A DNA stretch of 64,000 nucleotides from assembly GCA_002376235.1 (NCBI GenBank), contig DFNX01000016.1, positions 1,240,001 through 1,304,000 on the forward strand, read 5' to 3'. Position 1 is the first letter of the stretch. The number at the start of each line of letters is the position of its first letter. Origin of the DNA: Neorhizobium sp. UBA3556 (lineage in GTDB: Bacteria > Pseudomonadota > Alphaproteobacteria > Rhizobiales > Rhizobiaceae). Shown one piece after another: positions 1 through 7,684 of this stretch. The position numbers and the translations under genes were made by a program. The notes below the pieces were generated by a model, which was not told the origin of the DNA, made no database searches, and saw only the letters and a program-made list of their open reading frames with translations.

Positions 1-1051
1 GGATCAGCATCATCATCGCATGCGCCAGCGAGTAACCGCCGCGAAGCAGGAATTCGAGCGCGTTGTCGAAGCAGGCAGTATCCGACTGGCCTTCATAGGA
101 GATCGGCCAGAGCTTGGAGATGTCATCACCGAAAAGCGGCGAAGACACGGAAGCCTGACGCGCCGCCATCCAGTTGACGTTGGAGCGCAGCGTGTTGATT
201 TCGCCGTTATGCGCGACCATGCGGTAAGGATGCGCCAGCTTCCAGGACGGGAATGTGTTGGTCGAGAAACGCTGGTGAACAAGCGCTACGGCCGTCTCGA
301 AACGCGGATCGGCCAGGTCCTTATAATATGCGCCGACCTGATAGGCGAGGAACATGCCCTTGTAGACGATGGTCGAGGACGACAGCGAAACCGGATAGAA
401 GCCGGTTTCCTGACCGCCGAATTGGTCGTAAATCCGGTTGGAAATCACCTTGCGGACGAGGAAGAGCTGGCGCTCGAATTCGGCATTGGTCGCGGCATCG
501 CGCCCGGCACCGATGAAGACCTGCAGGTGATAGGGCTCGGTGGCGGCGATATCCGGCGCCTTGGAGAGCGAGGAGTTATCGACCGGCACATCGCGGAAGC
601 CGAGGAACTGCTGCCCCTCTTCGGCGATCACGTCGATGATGACCTTCTTGAAATGTTCGATCTGCTCGGCATCGCGCGGCAGGAAGAAATGACCGACGGC
701 ATATTCGCCGGCCTTCGGCAGCGTGATACCCTGCCTGGCCATTTCCTCGCGGAAGAAGCGGTCGGGGATCTGCACCAGAATGCCCGCGCCATCACCCATC
801 AGAGGGTCGGCACCGACAGCACCGCGATGCGTCAGGTTCTCCAGAATGAACAGGCCGTCCTTGACGATCTGATGCGACTTCTGGCCCTTCATGTTGGCAA
901 TAAAGCCGACGCCGCAGGCATCGTGTTCGTTGCGCGGATCATAAAGACCTTGGCGCGCAGGAATGCCGGACGCGACGAAAGGCACACCCTGCCCGGCTTT
1001 CGCCGAGGCTATGTCGGTGGGACAGTGCTGATCTAGAACCTTCTTCGTCAT
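1..1051 (-). CDS. gltB: Glutamate synthase (NADPH) large subunit, N-terminal part (3' end outside window)
   Basis: Translating the minus strand gives the N-terminal glutaminase (class II amidotransferase) domain of GltB, which releases ammonia from glutamine for transfer to 2-oxoglutarate. The propeptide ends at NEHDACGVGF, and Cys46 should become the N-terminal nucleophile after processing. Further down, FSTNTFPSW and AHNGEINTLRSN are typical of the domain. Two in-frame ATGs lie at 1057 and 1051. The AGGAGG upstream sits 7 bases before the second but only 1 base before the first, so 1051 is preferred. The gene runs off the left edge, so about 350 of roughly 1,570 residues are present; gltD is not visible. 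Identity is certain from the motifs. Confidence 0.95.
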   Translation of the reverse strand, partial: MTKKVLDQHCPTDIASAKAGQGVPFVASGIPARQGLYDPRNEHDACGVGFIANMKGQKSHQIVKDGLFILENLTHRGAVGADPLMGDGAGILVQIPDRFFREEMARQGITLPKAGEYAVGHFFLPRDAEQIEHFKKVIIDVIAEEGQQFLGFRDVPVDNSSLSKAPDIAATEPYHLQVFIGAGRDAATNAEFERQLFLVRKVISNRIYDQFGGQETGFYPVSLSSSTIVYKGMFLAYQVGAYYKDLADPRFETAVALVHQRFSTNTFPSWKLAHPYRMVAHNGEINTLRSNVNWMAARQASVSSPLFGDDISKLWPISYEGQSDTACFDNALEFLLRGGYSLAHAMMMLI

Positions 1052-1521
1052 CGTCATTCCTCCTGTTGGCCGCTATCTTCAGCGAGCAAGGTGGCACCCC
1101 ATCAAATCCTGGAGATGACAGCGCCATCACCAGTCACGCAACGGCGCCGCTCCAGCATCAGGCCAAGAGCCCATAAAGACTCGAAGCCCAAACCAGATCG
1201 GCGTCAAATTCGGCGGCTCGACACGAGTTCAAAGCTGATCGCCGGATAAAATAGGACAGAAAAGCTGACCTATTTCTCAATCTGATATCGCATGATTTTA
1301 ACTTTCTCACAAGGGCGTGTCTGCAAAAATCTGCAGGCAACACGACAGTCCGTTACGCAAAACGAATGGATTTGAGTAATTTAATTGCGCAAAGCTGATC
1401 CGATAAACCCTTTCATTGCCATGCGAATAGGTCCACCCGTCGGCGACAGGCTTTACCGTTGCACGAAAGCGAAAAAGCCTTAATCTCCCGGCACCTCCCA
1501 ACCACTCCAAGGTGTCATTTC
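1052..1521. promoter_or_regulatory. Divergent gltB/ltaE intergenic region with three copies of a 10-mer
   Basis: This 470-base gap between divergent genes holds no convincing ORF. The 10-mer AAAGCTGATC occurs at 1231-1240 and 1391-1400, and a one-base variant (AAAGCTGACC) at 1261-1270. The first two copies are 30 bases apart, close to three helical turns. This looks like a cluster of regulator binding sites, but no known regulator motif was recognised. The stretch is more AT-rich than its flanks, as expected for a promoter region. Confidence 0.35.
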
Positions 1522-2574
1522 ATGTTCTTCGCCTCCGACAATTGGGCAGGAGCCCATCCTGCCATCAACGAACGCTTGTCGAAGGAATCGACTCGTTTCG
1601 CCGCAGCCTATGGAACGAGCGATCTCGACCGCTCCATCGAGCAGCGCTTCAACGAGATCTTTGAAAAAGAGGTCGCAGTGTTTTTCGTCGCCACCGGTAC
1701 GGCCGCCAATTCGCTTTCGCTTGCCAGCATGGCGCGGGCCGGTGGCCTGACCTTCTGCCACACCGAAGCCCATGTGATCGAAGATGAGTGCGGCGCACCG
1801 GACTTCTTCTCCGGCATGCGCATGGTTGGCGTCGAAGGCCCGGCCGGCAAGATGCTGCCGGAAAATCTTCTCGAGCGGATTGCACGTTATCCCCAGGACG
1901 CTGTCCACCACGGCCGCGCCGCCGCCGTCACCATGACCCAGGCAACCGAAGTCGGCACCATCTATACGCTGGACGAAATCGACACGATCTCGAAGATCGC
2001 CAAGCAGAACGGCCTGCCGCTGCACATGGATGGCGCACGCTTCGCCAACGCGCTGGTCTCGCTCGGTTGCACGCCGGCGGAAATGACCTGGAAGCGCGGC
2101 GTCGACGTTCTGTCCTTCGGCGGCACCAAGAACGGCTGCTGGTGCGCCGAAGCCATCGTCTTCTTCGACCCGCAGCTTGCAAAAGACTTCGCCTTCCTGC
2201 GCAAGCGCACGGCACAGCTTTTCTCCAAGTCGCGCTTTATCGCCGCCCAGTTTGAAGCCTATCTGCAGGACGACCTTTGGCTAGAACTGGCGAGCCACGC
2301 CAATACGATGGCTGACCGCCTGCGCACAGGCTTTGGCTCGCTCAACAGCGCACGTCTGGCATGGCCGACGCAAGCGAACGAAGTCTTCGCCGTCCTGCCA
2401 AAAACATCCGCGAAAGCCGCTGCCGAACAGGGTGCAAAGTTCTACGACTGGCTGGAGCCGCGCGACATGCCGGAAAAGGTCGGCAAGGACGAGGCCCTTA
2501 TCCGCATGGTCACCTCATTTGCGACGACCGAAGAGGATGTCGACCAGTTCCTGTCGATCTGCGCCTCGGCCTGA
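1522..2574 (+). CDS. ltaE: Low-specificity threonine aldolase
   Basis: A PLP enzyme of fold type I that cleaves threonine or allo-threonine to glycine and acetaldehyde in the cytoplasm. The 350-residue protein has the family N-terminus with substrate residues near FFASDNWAGAHP, the segment HMDGARFANA holding the PLP-binding Asp, and SFGGTKNG with the Schiff-base Lys203. Length is usual for the family. The ATG at 1522 is chosen because AAGGTG lies a few bases upstream and homologues begin here; an in-frame ATG at 1459 would add 21 residues of no recognisable sequence. The gene is divergent from gltB and convergent with the LysR gene that follows. No operon partner is evident. Confidence 0.92.
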   Translation: MFFASDNWAGAHPAINERLSKESTRFAAAYGTSDLDRSIEQRFNEIFEKEVAVFFVATGTAANSLSLASMARAGGLTFCHTEAHVIEDECGAPDFFSGMRMVGVEGPAGKMLPENLLERIARYPQDAVHHGRAAAVTMTQATEVGTIYTLDEIDTISKIAKQNGLPLHMDGARFANALVSLGCTPAEMTWKRGVDVLSFGGTKNGCWCAEAIVFFDPQLAKDFAFLRKRTAQLFSKSRFIAAQFEAYLQDDLWLELASHANTMADRLRTGFGSLNSARLAWPTQANEVFAVLPKTSAKAAAEQGAKFYDWLEPRDMPEKVGKDEALIRMVTSFATTEEDVDQFLSICASA

Positions 2575-2589
2575 GGCCGAACTTAGCGC

Positions 2590-3450
2590 CTAAATCGATT
2601 GCGGCACGATCCGTGCCGCAATCAGGCTCGACAGAGCCTCGACCATCACGGCATCGGCGCCACGCCGCGGGATCACGACGAACTCGACGTCCTCCAGCCG
2701 CGGCAGCCGATCGCCGGCAATTTCCCGCAGCCCTTCCGGCACCATGCTTCGCGGCTGCACCATGACCCCCATGCCCGCACGCGCCGCAGCCGTCAGCCCG
2801 CTCAGGCTGCCGCAGGTACAAACGACGCGCCAGGCGAGCTTCTCCCGGTCCAGCGCCTCCTGCACCACCCGCCGGGTGATCGAAGGCGGCGGAAATGCGA
2901 TCAGCGGCAGAACCGCATCCCTGGCCGGAGCGAAATGAGGATCACGCGCGAGCCAGACCAGCGGCTCGCGATAGAGAAGCTTGCCATGCGTATCTCCGAC
3001 ATGGCGCTTGGCAAGCACAAGATCGAGATCACCGGCATCCTGCATCTGGTTGAGCACCGCCGACAGCGCCACCGTCAATTCCAGATCGACCAGCGGATGG
3101 AGACGAATGAAATCCTCCAAAATCCCCGTCAACCGGTTGGCGACCACATCTTCCGACACGCCAAGCCTCAGCCGCCCGCGCAACCGGCTTTCACCGAAAA
3201 GCGACAGAACCTGACCATTGAGATCCAGCATTCCCCGCGCATAACCGACAAGCGCCTCACCATCGGCGGTCAGCCTCACCTGATGCGTGTCGCGAAACAC
3301 AAGCTGACGTCCCAGCGACTTTTCCAGCCGCTGGATATGCTGTGTCACGGTAGACTGCCCGACACCGAGCCTTGCCGCAGCCTCGGTAAAACTGCCGGTT
3401 TGCTGCAGCATGAGAAAACTGTCGAGATGATGAAGGTTCAGCATTGCCAT
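2590..3450 (-). CDS. LysR-family transcriptional regulator
   Basis: A 286-residue LysR regulator. Residues 1-62 form the winged helix-turn-helix (HHLDSFLMLQQTGSFTEAAARL, then STVTQHIQRLEKSLGRQLVFRD with the linker). The rest is the effector-binding periplasmic-binding-like domain, including the Cys pair in VVCTCGSLSGL. It is divergent from a bile-acid:Na+ symporter-like gene about 100 bases away, the classic arrangement for a LysR protein and its target, so it probably controls that transporter. The ligand is unknown. An alternative ATG two codons in is equally possible because no clear Shine-Dalgarno is seen for either. Confidence 0.9.
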   Translation of the reverse strand: MAMLNLHHLDSFLMLQQTGSFTEAAARLGVGQSTVTQHIQRLEKSLGRQLVFRDTHQVRLTADGEALVGYARGMLDLNGQVLSLFGESRLRGRLRLGVSEDVVANRLTGILEDFIRLHPLVDLELTVALSAVLNQMQDAGDLDLVLAKRHVGDTHGKLLYREPLVWLARDPHFAPARDAVLPLIAFPPPSITRRVVQEALDREKLAWRVVCTCGSLSGLTAAARAGMGVMVQPRSMVPEGLREIAGDRLPRLEDVEFVVIPRRGADAVMVEALSSLIAARIVPQSI

Positions 3451-3459
3451 CGTAATTCA

Positions 3460-3500
3460 TGATAACTGTTAATTCTTGCATTCTACTTTGCGATAACAGA
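3460..3500. promoter_or_regulatory. Possible LysR operator between regulator and symporter
   Basis: In the gap between the divergent LysR and symporter genes, CTGTTA (3466-3471) and TAACAG (3494-3499) form an inverted repeat with a 22-base spacer. GATAAC also appears twice as a direct repeat (3461 and 3492). LysR proteins usually bind such spaced dyads. The assignment rests on position and symmetry only. Confidence 0.3.
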
Positions 3501-3548
3501 AACCGCAATTCATCTACCCTTTGATGGCCAAGGCCTGCGGAGCATGTG

Positions 3549-4547
3549 ATGAAGCGTTTTCTGCCCGATCTATATACGATGATGCTGTTGGGAACCGTGG
3601 TCCTCGCATCCTTCTTTCCTATTTACGGCACCTGGGCAGACTGGTTCGCCATCGCAACGGATATCGCCATCGGCCTGCTCTTCTTCCTGCACGGCGCACG
3701 CTTGGCACGCGACACCGTGGTCGCCGGTGTGCTGCACTGGCGCCTGCACCTGACGATCGTGCTCACCACATTCGCCATCTTCCCGATCCTTGGTCTAGCC
3801 CTTGGCTTCATTCCCGAGAGTATCCTGCCGGCCCCGCTTTATCTCGGCATGCTGTTTCTCTGCGTCCTGCCCTCGACCGTACAGTCATCAATCGCCTTCA
3901 CCTCGATGGCCGGTGGCAATGTGCCGGCCGCCATCGTCGCCGCATCCGGCTCCAACATTCTCGGCATGTTTTTAACCCCTGCCCTCATCGCACTACTCTT
4001 GTCGACGACGGGCGGCGGTGGCGTTTCGCTTGATGCGCTGGAAAAGATCGCACTGCAGCTACTCGCCCCCTTCGTTCTCGGCCAGCTCCTGCAGCCGTGG
4101 ATCGGCAGCTGGATCCGCTCGAAGAAGAAGCTGCTGATGCCCTTCGACCGCGGCTCCATTCTGATGGTGGTCTATCTCGCCTTCTCGACGGCCGTCATGG
4201 AAGGCATCTGGAAAACCTTCTCGATTACCGATATCGCCGTCGTCATCGGCCTCGATATCATCCTGCTCGCCGCCGTGCTCTGCATCACCATGTTCGGCAG
4301 CAGGCTGCTCGGCTTCAGCAAGGAAGACGAGATCACCATCACCTTCTGTGGCTCGAAGAAGTCGCTGGCATCAGGCGTGCCCATGGCAAACGCAATCTTC
4401 GCCGGCAATTCCGCATCGATCGGCGCCATCGTCCTGCCGATCATGCTCTTCCACCAGATCCAGCTAATGACCTGCGCGGTCCTCGCCCAGAAATATGCCG
4501 AGCGGCTTAAGGCAAAGGAATTGAAGGCGGAACCAATAACGGCTTGA
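3549..4547 (+). CDS. Bile-acid:sodium symporter family transporter (YfeH/SLC10A7-like)
   Basis: A roughly 332-residue integral membrane protein with nine to ten predicted hydrophobic segments (for example IALLFFLH-type helix 2, LPLYLGMLFLCVLPSTVQSS, and SIGAIVLPIMLFHQIQLM near the end). The motifs PSTVQSS and TFCGSKKSLASGVP are characteristic of the SLC10A7/YfeH branch of the bile-acid symporter superfamily. The substrate in bacteria is unknown, and Na+-coupled organic anion transport is inferred. A GTG at 3546 immediately precedes the ATG at 3549; the ATG is preferred, with CGGAG 7-8 bases upstream. The divergent LysR gene is its probable regulator. Confidence 0.85.
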   Translation: MKRFLPDLYTMMLLGTVVLASFFPIYGTWADWFAIATDIAIGLLFFLHGARLARDTVVAGVLHWRLHLTIVLTTFAIFPILGLALGFIPESILPAPLYLGMLFLCVLPSTVQSSIAFTSMAGGNVPAAIVAASGSNILGMFLTPALIALLLSTTGGGGVSLDALEKIALQLLAPFVLGQLLQPWIGSWIRSKKKLLMPFDRGSILMVVYLAFSTAVMEGIWKTFSITDIAVVIGLDIILLAAVLCITMFGSRLLGFSKEDEITITFCGSKKSLASGVPMANAIFAGNSASIGAIVLPIMLFHQIQLMTCAVLAQKYAERLKAKELKAEPITA

Positions 4548-4561
4548 TCGGTGCCGGATAC

Positions 4562-4593
4562 AAAAACGCCCCTCCCGTTTCTGGAAGGGGCGT
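4562..4593 (-). terminator. Rho-independent terminator of hsp20
   Basis: Read on the minus strand, an ACGCCCCT...AGGGGCGT stem (arms 4586-4593 and 4566-4573, extended by two more pairs past one mismatch) is followed by a run of five T. It lies about 40 bases beyond the hsp20 stop codon, so it most likely ends that transcript. It sits just downstream of the convergent symporter gene too, but lacks a T run on that strand. Confidence 0.7.
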
Positions 4594-4634
4594 CGGCGAG
4601 AAGTCCTTGATGGGAGGATCAGAGGACGAAAGCG

Positions 4635-5117
4635 TTAGTTCACCTGCTGCGGAGCAAGCTGGGCTTCGATCGTTTTGGTCGTGTCGCCGGCTTCGGCTGC
4701 AATCGAGATACGGCGCGGTTTCATCGCTTCCGGAATATTCCGGACGAGATCGATGTGAAGCAATCCGTTCTTCAGCGAGGCGGTCTCGACTTCGACGTGA
4801 TCGGCAAGCTGGAAGCGGCGCTCAAAGGCGCGCTTGGCAATACCGCGATAGAGATATTCGTTCTGATCAGCACCATCTTCCTCGGCCTTTTCACCCTTCA
4901 CGGTGAGCGCGTGGGCCTGGAATTCGATCGAAAGTTCCTTTTCGTCGAAACCGGCGACGGCCATGGTGATGCGATAGGTATTTTCACCGGTCCGCTCGAT
5001 ATTATAGGGCGGATAGCTCTGCCCCTGATCGCCAAAGTTGCGATTGTCGAGAAGATTGAAAAGGCGGTCGAAACCGACGGTGGAGCGGTAAAGCGGGGAG
5101 AAATCGACGTGACGCAT
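4635..5117 (-). CDS. Small heat-shock protein, Hsp20/IbpA family
   Basis: A 160-residue alpha-crystallin-type chaperone that holds unfolding proteins in a refoldable state during heat stress. The N-terminal MRHVDFSPLYRSTVGFDRLF matches the IbpA class. The alpha-crystallin core spans roughly residues 32-130, with AVAGFDEKEL and the conserved L-x-NGLLHIDL segment. It ends with a short tail rich in Ala and Gln. The ATG at 5117 is chosen over the one at 5129 because GGAGGA sits 4-5 bases before it and would otherwise lie inside the coding region. A sigma-32-type promoter and a ROSE-like thermometer lie upstream, so expression should be heat-induced at both transcription and translation. Confidence 0.93.
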   Translation of the reverse strand: MRHVDFSPLYRSTVGFDRLFNLLDNRNFGDQGQSYPPYNIERTGENTYRITMAVAGFDEKELSIEFQAHALTVKGEKAEEDGADQNEYLYRGIAKRAFERRFQLADHVEVETASLKNGLLHIDLVRNIPEAMKPRRISIAAEAGDTTKTIEAQLAPQQVN

Positions 5118-5216
5118 AATGTCCTCCATTGAAGCGACGTTGCGGTTTTCACTTGGGCATCAACATCCCGTAATGGCGATGAAGACCCCGTTGAACAGAC
5201 CCTTTCGGCGCCTGCA
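5118..5216 (-). promoter_or_regulatory. ROSE-like RNA thermometer in the hsp20 leader
   Basis: The leader just before the hsp20 start reads, on the minus strand, UCGCU followed by a short loop and then GGAGGA four bases before AUG. UCGCU matches the U(U/C)GCU anti-Shine-Dalgarno element of ROSE thermometers. It can pair with AGGA leaving one G opposite, the hallmark of the family (U-A, C-G, G bulge, C-G, U-A). ROSE elements are known before hsp20 genes in rhizobia. The leader length of about 100 bases from the predicted start site, and upstream segments able to form further hairpins (CAUC...GAUG), also agree. Confidence 0.75.
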
Positions 5217-5222
5217 GAGTGC

Positions 5223-5251
5223 AGATGGGAATTGCGGCCCCACCCTTCAAG
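5223..5251 (-). promoter_or_regulatory. Sigma-32 (RpoH) type heat-shock promoter
   Basis: On the minus strand CTTGAA (5246-5251) and CCCATCT (5223-5229) are separated by 16 bases. This fits the RpoH consensus CTTGAA-N(11-16)-CCCATnT. Transcription would start near 5216 and give a leader of about 100 bases carrying the thermometer of hsp20. Confidence 0.75.
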
Positions 5252-5574
5252 ACCCCGATACGTCACAGTCCCTTTGCCGATGAACGCGGTATGAACCGCC
5301 GGTTTTGCCGGGGTTCAGCACGGTTTTGATAGAAGACAGGCTCTGGAAGGCGGCATGCCTCCTTGGACCGAAGCATCATTCGTCCCTTCACTTCGGTCAG
5401 CCTTGCCGGAACCGTGCTGTCATCCCCGTGTCGCCGGTTCCGGCCTTCTTTCCCATAAGACGATCGGCAAATTCGGCCTCACCATGGCGGAGACGCTAGG
5501 CCCAACCCAAAGCTGCAATGGCGACAAAAGCGATTTTGCTTGACCTATCGCCATACTCGCCTAACGCTGAAATC
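5252..5574. other. Intergenic region with no gene seen
   Basis: Between the hsp20 promoter and the hydrolase gene I see no ORF with a ribosome binding site or recognisable protein. A short imperfect palindrome centred on GGCATGCC lies near 5350-5366. No terminator or clear promoter could be assigned. Confidence 0.4.
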
Positions 5575-6561
5575 ATGAGCGACACCCAAATCACCGACGA
5601 AATCCTCCGCCCCACGCCGGAAAATCCTGCGCCAGGCAATTACTCCGCAGGCTATTTCACTGGCCATCGCGGCGTAAAAATCCGCTACGGCCTGTTTCGC
5701 TCGGATATCGTGCCGGCGCGCGGTACCATCGTGCTGCTGCAGGGGCGCAACGAGTTCATCGAGAAATATTTCGAGACCATCCGTCAACTGAATGCGATGG
5801 GCCTCTGGGTTGCGACCTATGACCTGCGCGGTCAAGGCGGCTCTGACCGGTTGAAGAAAGACGGCAAAAAGGGACATGTCCGGCGCTTTTCCGATTACGA
5901 GAAGGATCTCGAGATCTTTCTGGAACAGGTCGTGCTGCCGGATGCCCGCCTACCCTTTTTCCTTGTTGCCCATTCCACCGGCGCGCTGATTGCCCTTTCC
6001 GCCGCACCACGCCTGTCGAACCGGATCAGCCGGATGGCGCTGGCATCGCCCTATGTCGGCTTCCACGGCCAGCCGGCATCGGAAAAATTTGCTCGCCCCC
6101 TGGCGCGACTGATGTCCTGGACAGGTTTCGGCGGTGTCCAACTTGGCGGAGACCGCCGACTGATCCCCTTCGAGGGCAACGGCCTGACGGGGGACCGAAA
6201 GCGTTTTGAGCGCAATCTCGAACTTTATCGAACCTTCGAGGACCTTACGGTCGGCGCTCCGACGGCGCGCTGGGTCCACGAAACGCTGAAAGCGTCCTCC
6301 CGCGTTTCACTGCAGTCGCACCTGATGGAAATCACCATTCCCACATTGATCCTTGCCCCCGTGCTCGATGGCGTCGTGCCCTACCGGTTGCAGGAAAACC
6401 TGTCGCGGAATTTTCGTGCCGGGCAGCTCATCCCCGTCACCGGCGGCAGGCACGAGTTGTTTCAGGAAAAGGATATCTATCGCGCCCAGGCCATGGATGC
6501 GATCGAGACCTTCATGCCGGGCCTGGATGGCGGCCTCGAGATGACCGAAACCGCCGCCTGA
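5575..6561 (+). CDS. Alpha/beta hydrolase, lysophospholipase (PldB-like, serine aminopeptidase S33 fold)
   Basis: A 328-residue cytoplasmic hydrolase of the monoacylglycerol lipase/lysophospholipase L2 group. Motifs are YDLRGQGGSDR (strand-turn typical of the group), the nucleophile elbow VAHSTGAL with the catalytic Ser, the Asp in LAPVLDGVVP and the His in TGGRHELFQE. The substrate is probably lysophospholipids or monoacylglycerol, by family. The start is uncertain: the ATG at 5575 gives MSDTQITDEIL, while an in-frame ATG at 5518 adds 19 residues; neither has a good Shine-Dalgarno. It is convergent with hisN, ten bases apart. Confidence 0.85.
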   Translation: MSDTQITDEILRPTPENPAPGNYSAGYFTGHRGVKIRYGLFRSDIVPARGTIVLLQGRNEFIEKYFETIRQLNAMGLWVATYDLRGQGGSDRLKKDGKKGHVRRFSDYEKDLEIFLEQVVLPDARLPFFLVAHSTGALIALSAAPRLSNRISRMALASPYVGFHGQPASEKFARPLARLMSWTGFGGVQLGGDRRLIPFEGNGLTGDRKRFERNLELYRTFEDLTVGAPTARWVHETLKASSRVSLQSHLMEITIPTLILAPVLDGVVPYRLQENLSRNFRAGQLIPVTGGRHELFQEKDIYRAQAMDAIETFMPGLDGGLEMTETAA

Positions 6562-6570
6562 CGTTTTTCA

Positions 6571-7347
6571 TCACCTCACGGCGAGCAGCGCCATCGCCTC
6601 ATCGTAAACAGCCCTGGAGCCGGCAGCGATGATATTGCCACCATTCTCCGGCCGGCCACCGTCCCAGGTGGTGATGATGCCGCCGGCCTGTTCGATGATC
6701 GGGATCAGCGCCCCGACATCATAGGGCTGCAGGCTGTTTTCGACGACGAGATCCACATGCCCTGCAGCCAGGAGCGCATAGGCGTAGCAATCGCAGCCAT
6801 AACGGAAAAGCCGCACCTTCTCCTCGACGGCGCGGTAGCGCTTCAGGTCCTCACCCTGAAAAATATGAGGCGAGGTGGTGAACAGGATGGCATCGGAAAG
6901 CGACCCGCAATCACGCACCGAGATCTGCCGCTCGCCATCCGGCCCCGAATACCAGGAATGATTTCCATCGGCGAAATAACGTTCGCCAATGAAAGGCTGG
7001 TCCATCATCCCCATGGTCGCGCGCCCACTGGAGCGAAAGCCGATCAGCGTGCCCCAGACAGGCAGGCCGGAGATGAACGCCCGCGTTCCGTCGATCGGAT
7101 CGATCACCCAGACATGCTCACGATCGAGCCCGATGCTCTCATGCTCTTCGCCGAGTATGCCATGCTCGGGAAAACGTGTCTCGATCAGCGCGCGGATCGC
7201 CGTCTCCGCAGCCCGGTCACCTTCCGTCACAGGATCGAACCCGCTGGCCAGTTTGTTGACGACGGAAATTCCGGTGCGGAACCGCGGCAGCGTCTCGCCC
7301 TTGGCGGCATCGGCAAGTGCGTTGAAGAAATCGCGGTCTGGCAACAT
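6571..7347 (-). CDS. hisN: Histidinol-phosphatase, inositol-monophosphatase family
   Basis: A 258-residue Mg2+-dependent phosphatase of the IMPase superfamily. The metal-binding motifs are GEEHE (Glu67/68), DPIDGT (Asp83, Asp86) and QPYDVGALIPIIEQAGG. The HisN branch performs the penultimate step of histidine synthesis in bacteria lacking the HisB phosphatase domain, including rhizobia; assignment to HisN rather than SuhB rests on overall resemblance (FRTGISVVNK, ENSLQPYD). The ATG at 7347 opens MLPDRDFFNAL. The upstream gap carries an sRNA of the family Rfam once named suhB after this neighbour type, which supports the assignment. Confidence 0.88.
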   Translation of the reverse strand: MLPDRDFFNALADAAKGETLPRFRTGISVVNKLASGFDPVTEGDRAAETAIRALIETRFPEHGILGEEHESIGLDREHVWVIDPIDGTRAFISGLPVWGTLIGFRSSGRATMGMMDQPFIGERYFADGNHSWYSGPDGERQISVRDCGSLSDAILFTTSPHIFQGEDLKRYRAVEEKVRLFRYGCDCYAYALLAAGHVDLVVENSLQPYDVGALIPIIEQAGGIITTWDGGRPENGGNIIAAGSRAVYDEAMALLAVR

Positions 7348-7501
7348 CGATAAGTCCTTGGCTTAAGAGGTGAAAAAGCATTGCAGGAACAGGAAGCATC
7401 CTTCTTAGGACCTCTTATTGCCAAAGAAAACCGCTTTTAATGCCACGAGCTTAATCAGAAAGCCCAAAAATGACGCAAATTTAATCACAACATAAACGTG
7501 C

Positions 7502-7530
7502 TTGACAAATGTGCATAACCGGCCTTAATC
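7502..7530 (+). promoter_or_regulatory. Sigma-70 promoter for the mmgR-like sRNA
   Basis: TTGACA (7502-7507) matches the -35 consensus exactly. A 17-base spacer leads to TTAATC (7525-7530) as -10. A start near 7537 would give an RNA of about 77 bases ending at the terminator at 7590-7614. Confidence 0.7.
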
Positions 7531-7536
7531 TCCAAA

Positions 7537-7613
7537 CCACAGTCTTTGACTGTAAATACCCTCCTTGGGTGTTTCCTCCCTAGACTTAGCCGCGCGATGA
7601 GCGCGGTTTTTTT
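7537..7613 (+). ncRNA. mmgR: Putative trans-acting sRNA, alpha-r8 family (MmgR; Rfam 'suhB')
   Basis: A free-standing transcription unit sits in the hisN upstream gap: perfect -35 box, about 77 transcribed bases, and a strong terminator. The body contains CTCCTTGGGTG followed by the single-stranded block TTTCCTCCCT (7572-7581). From memory this is the invariant element of the rhizobial alpha-r8 sRNAs, of which S. meliloti MmgR (about 77 nt, limits polyhydroxybutyrate granules) is the characterised member. The pyrimidine-rich block could pair with Shine-Dalgarno sequences of target mRNAs. The location next to an inositol-monophosphatase-family gene also fits. No covariance-model search was possible. 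Confidence 0.75.
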
Positions 7614-7614
7614 T
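7590..7614 (+). terminator. Rho-independent terminator of the sRNA
   Basis: A six-pair stem CCGCGC/GCGCGG with loop GATGA is followed by eight T (7607-7614). It defines the 3' end of the upstream small RNA. Confidence 0.85.
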
Positions 7615-7684
7615 GCCCGCAGAACGGCAAAGGCAGACGGCAGCCCACGCTTTACGGAAAGACCTGTGATTTGAGGGAACGCAG

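Noticed and set aside
1158..1510. Small minus-strand ORFs in the gltB/ltaE gap
   Set aside because: No ribosome binding site and unlike any protein; the gap looks like a promoter region.
5305..5543. Two small overlapping ORFs upstream of the hydrolase
   Set aside because: No ribosome binding sites, no recognisable protein; random open frames in GC-rich DNA.
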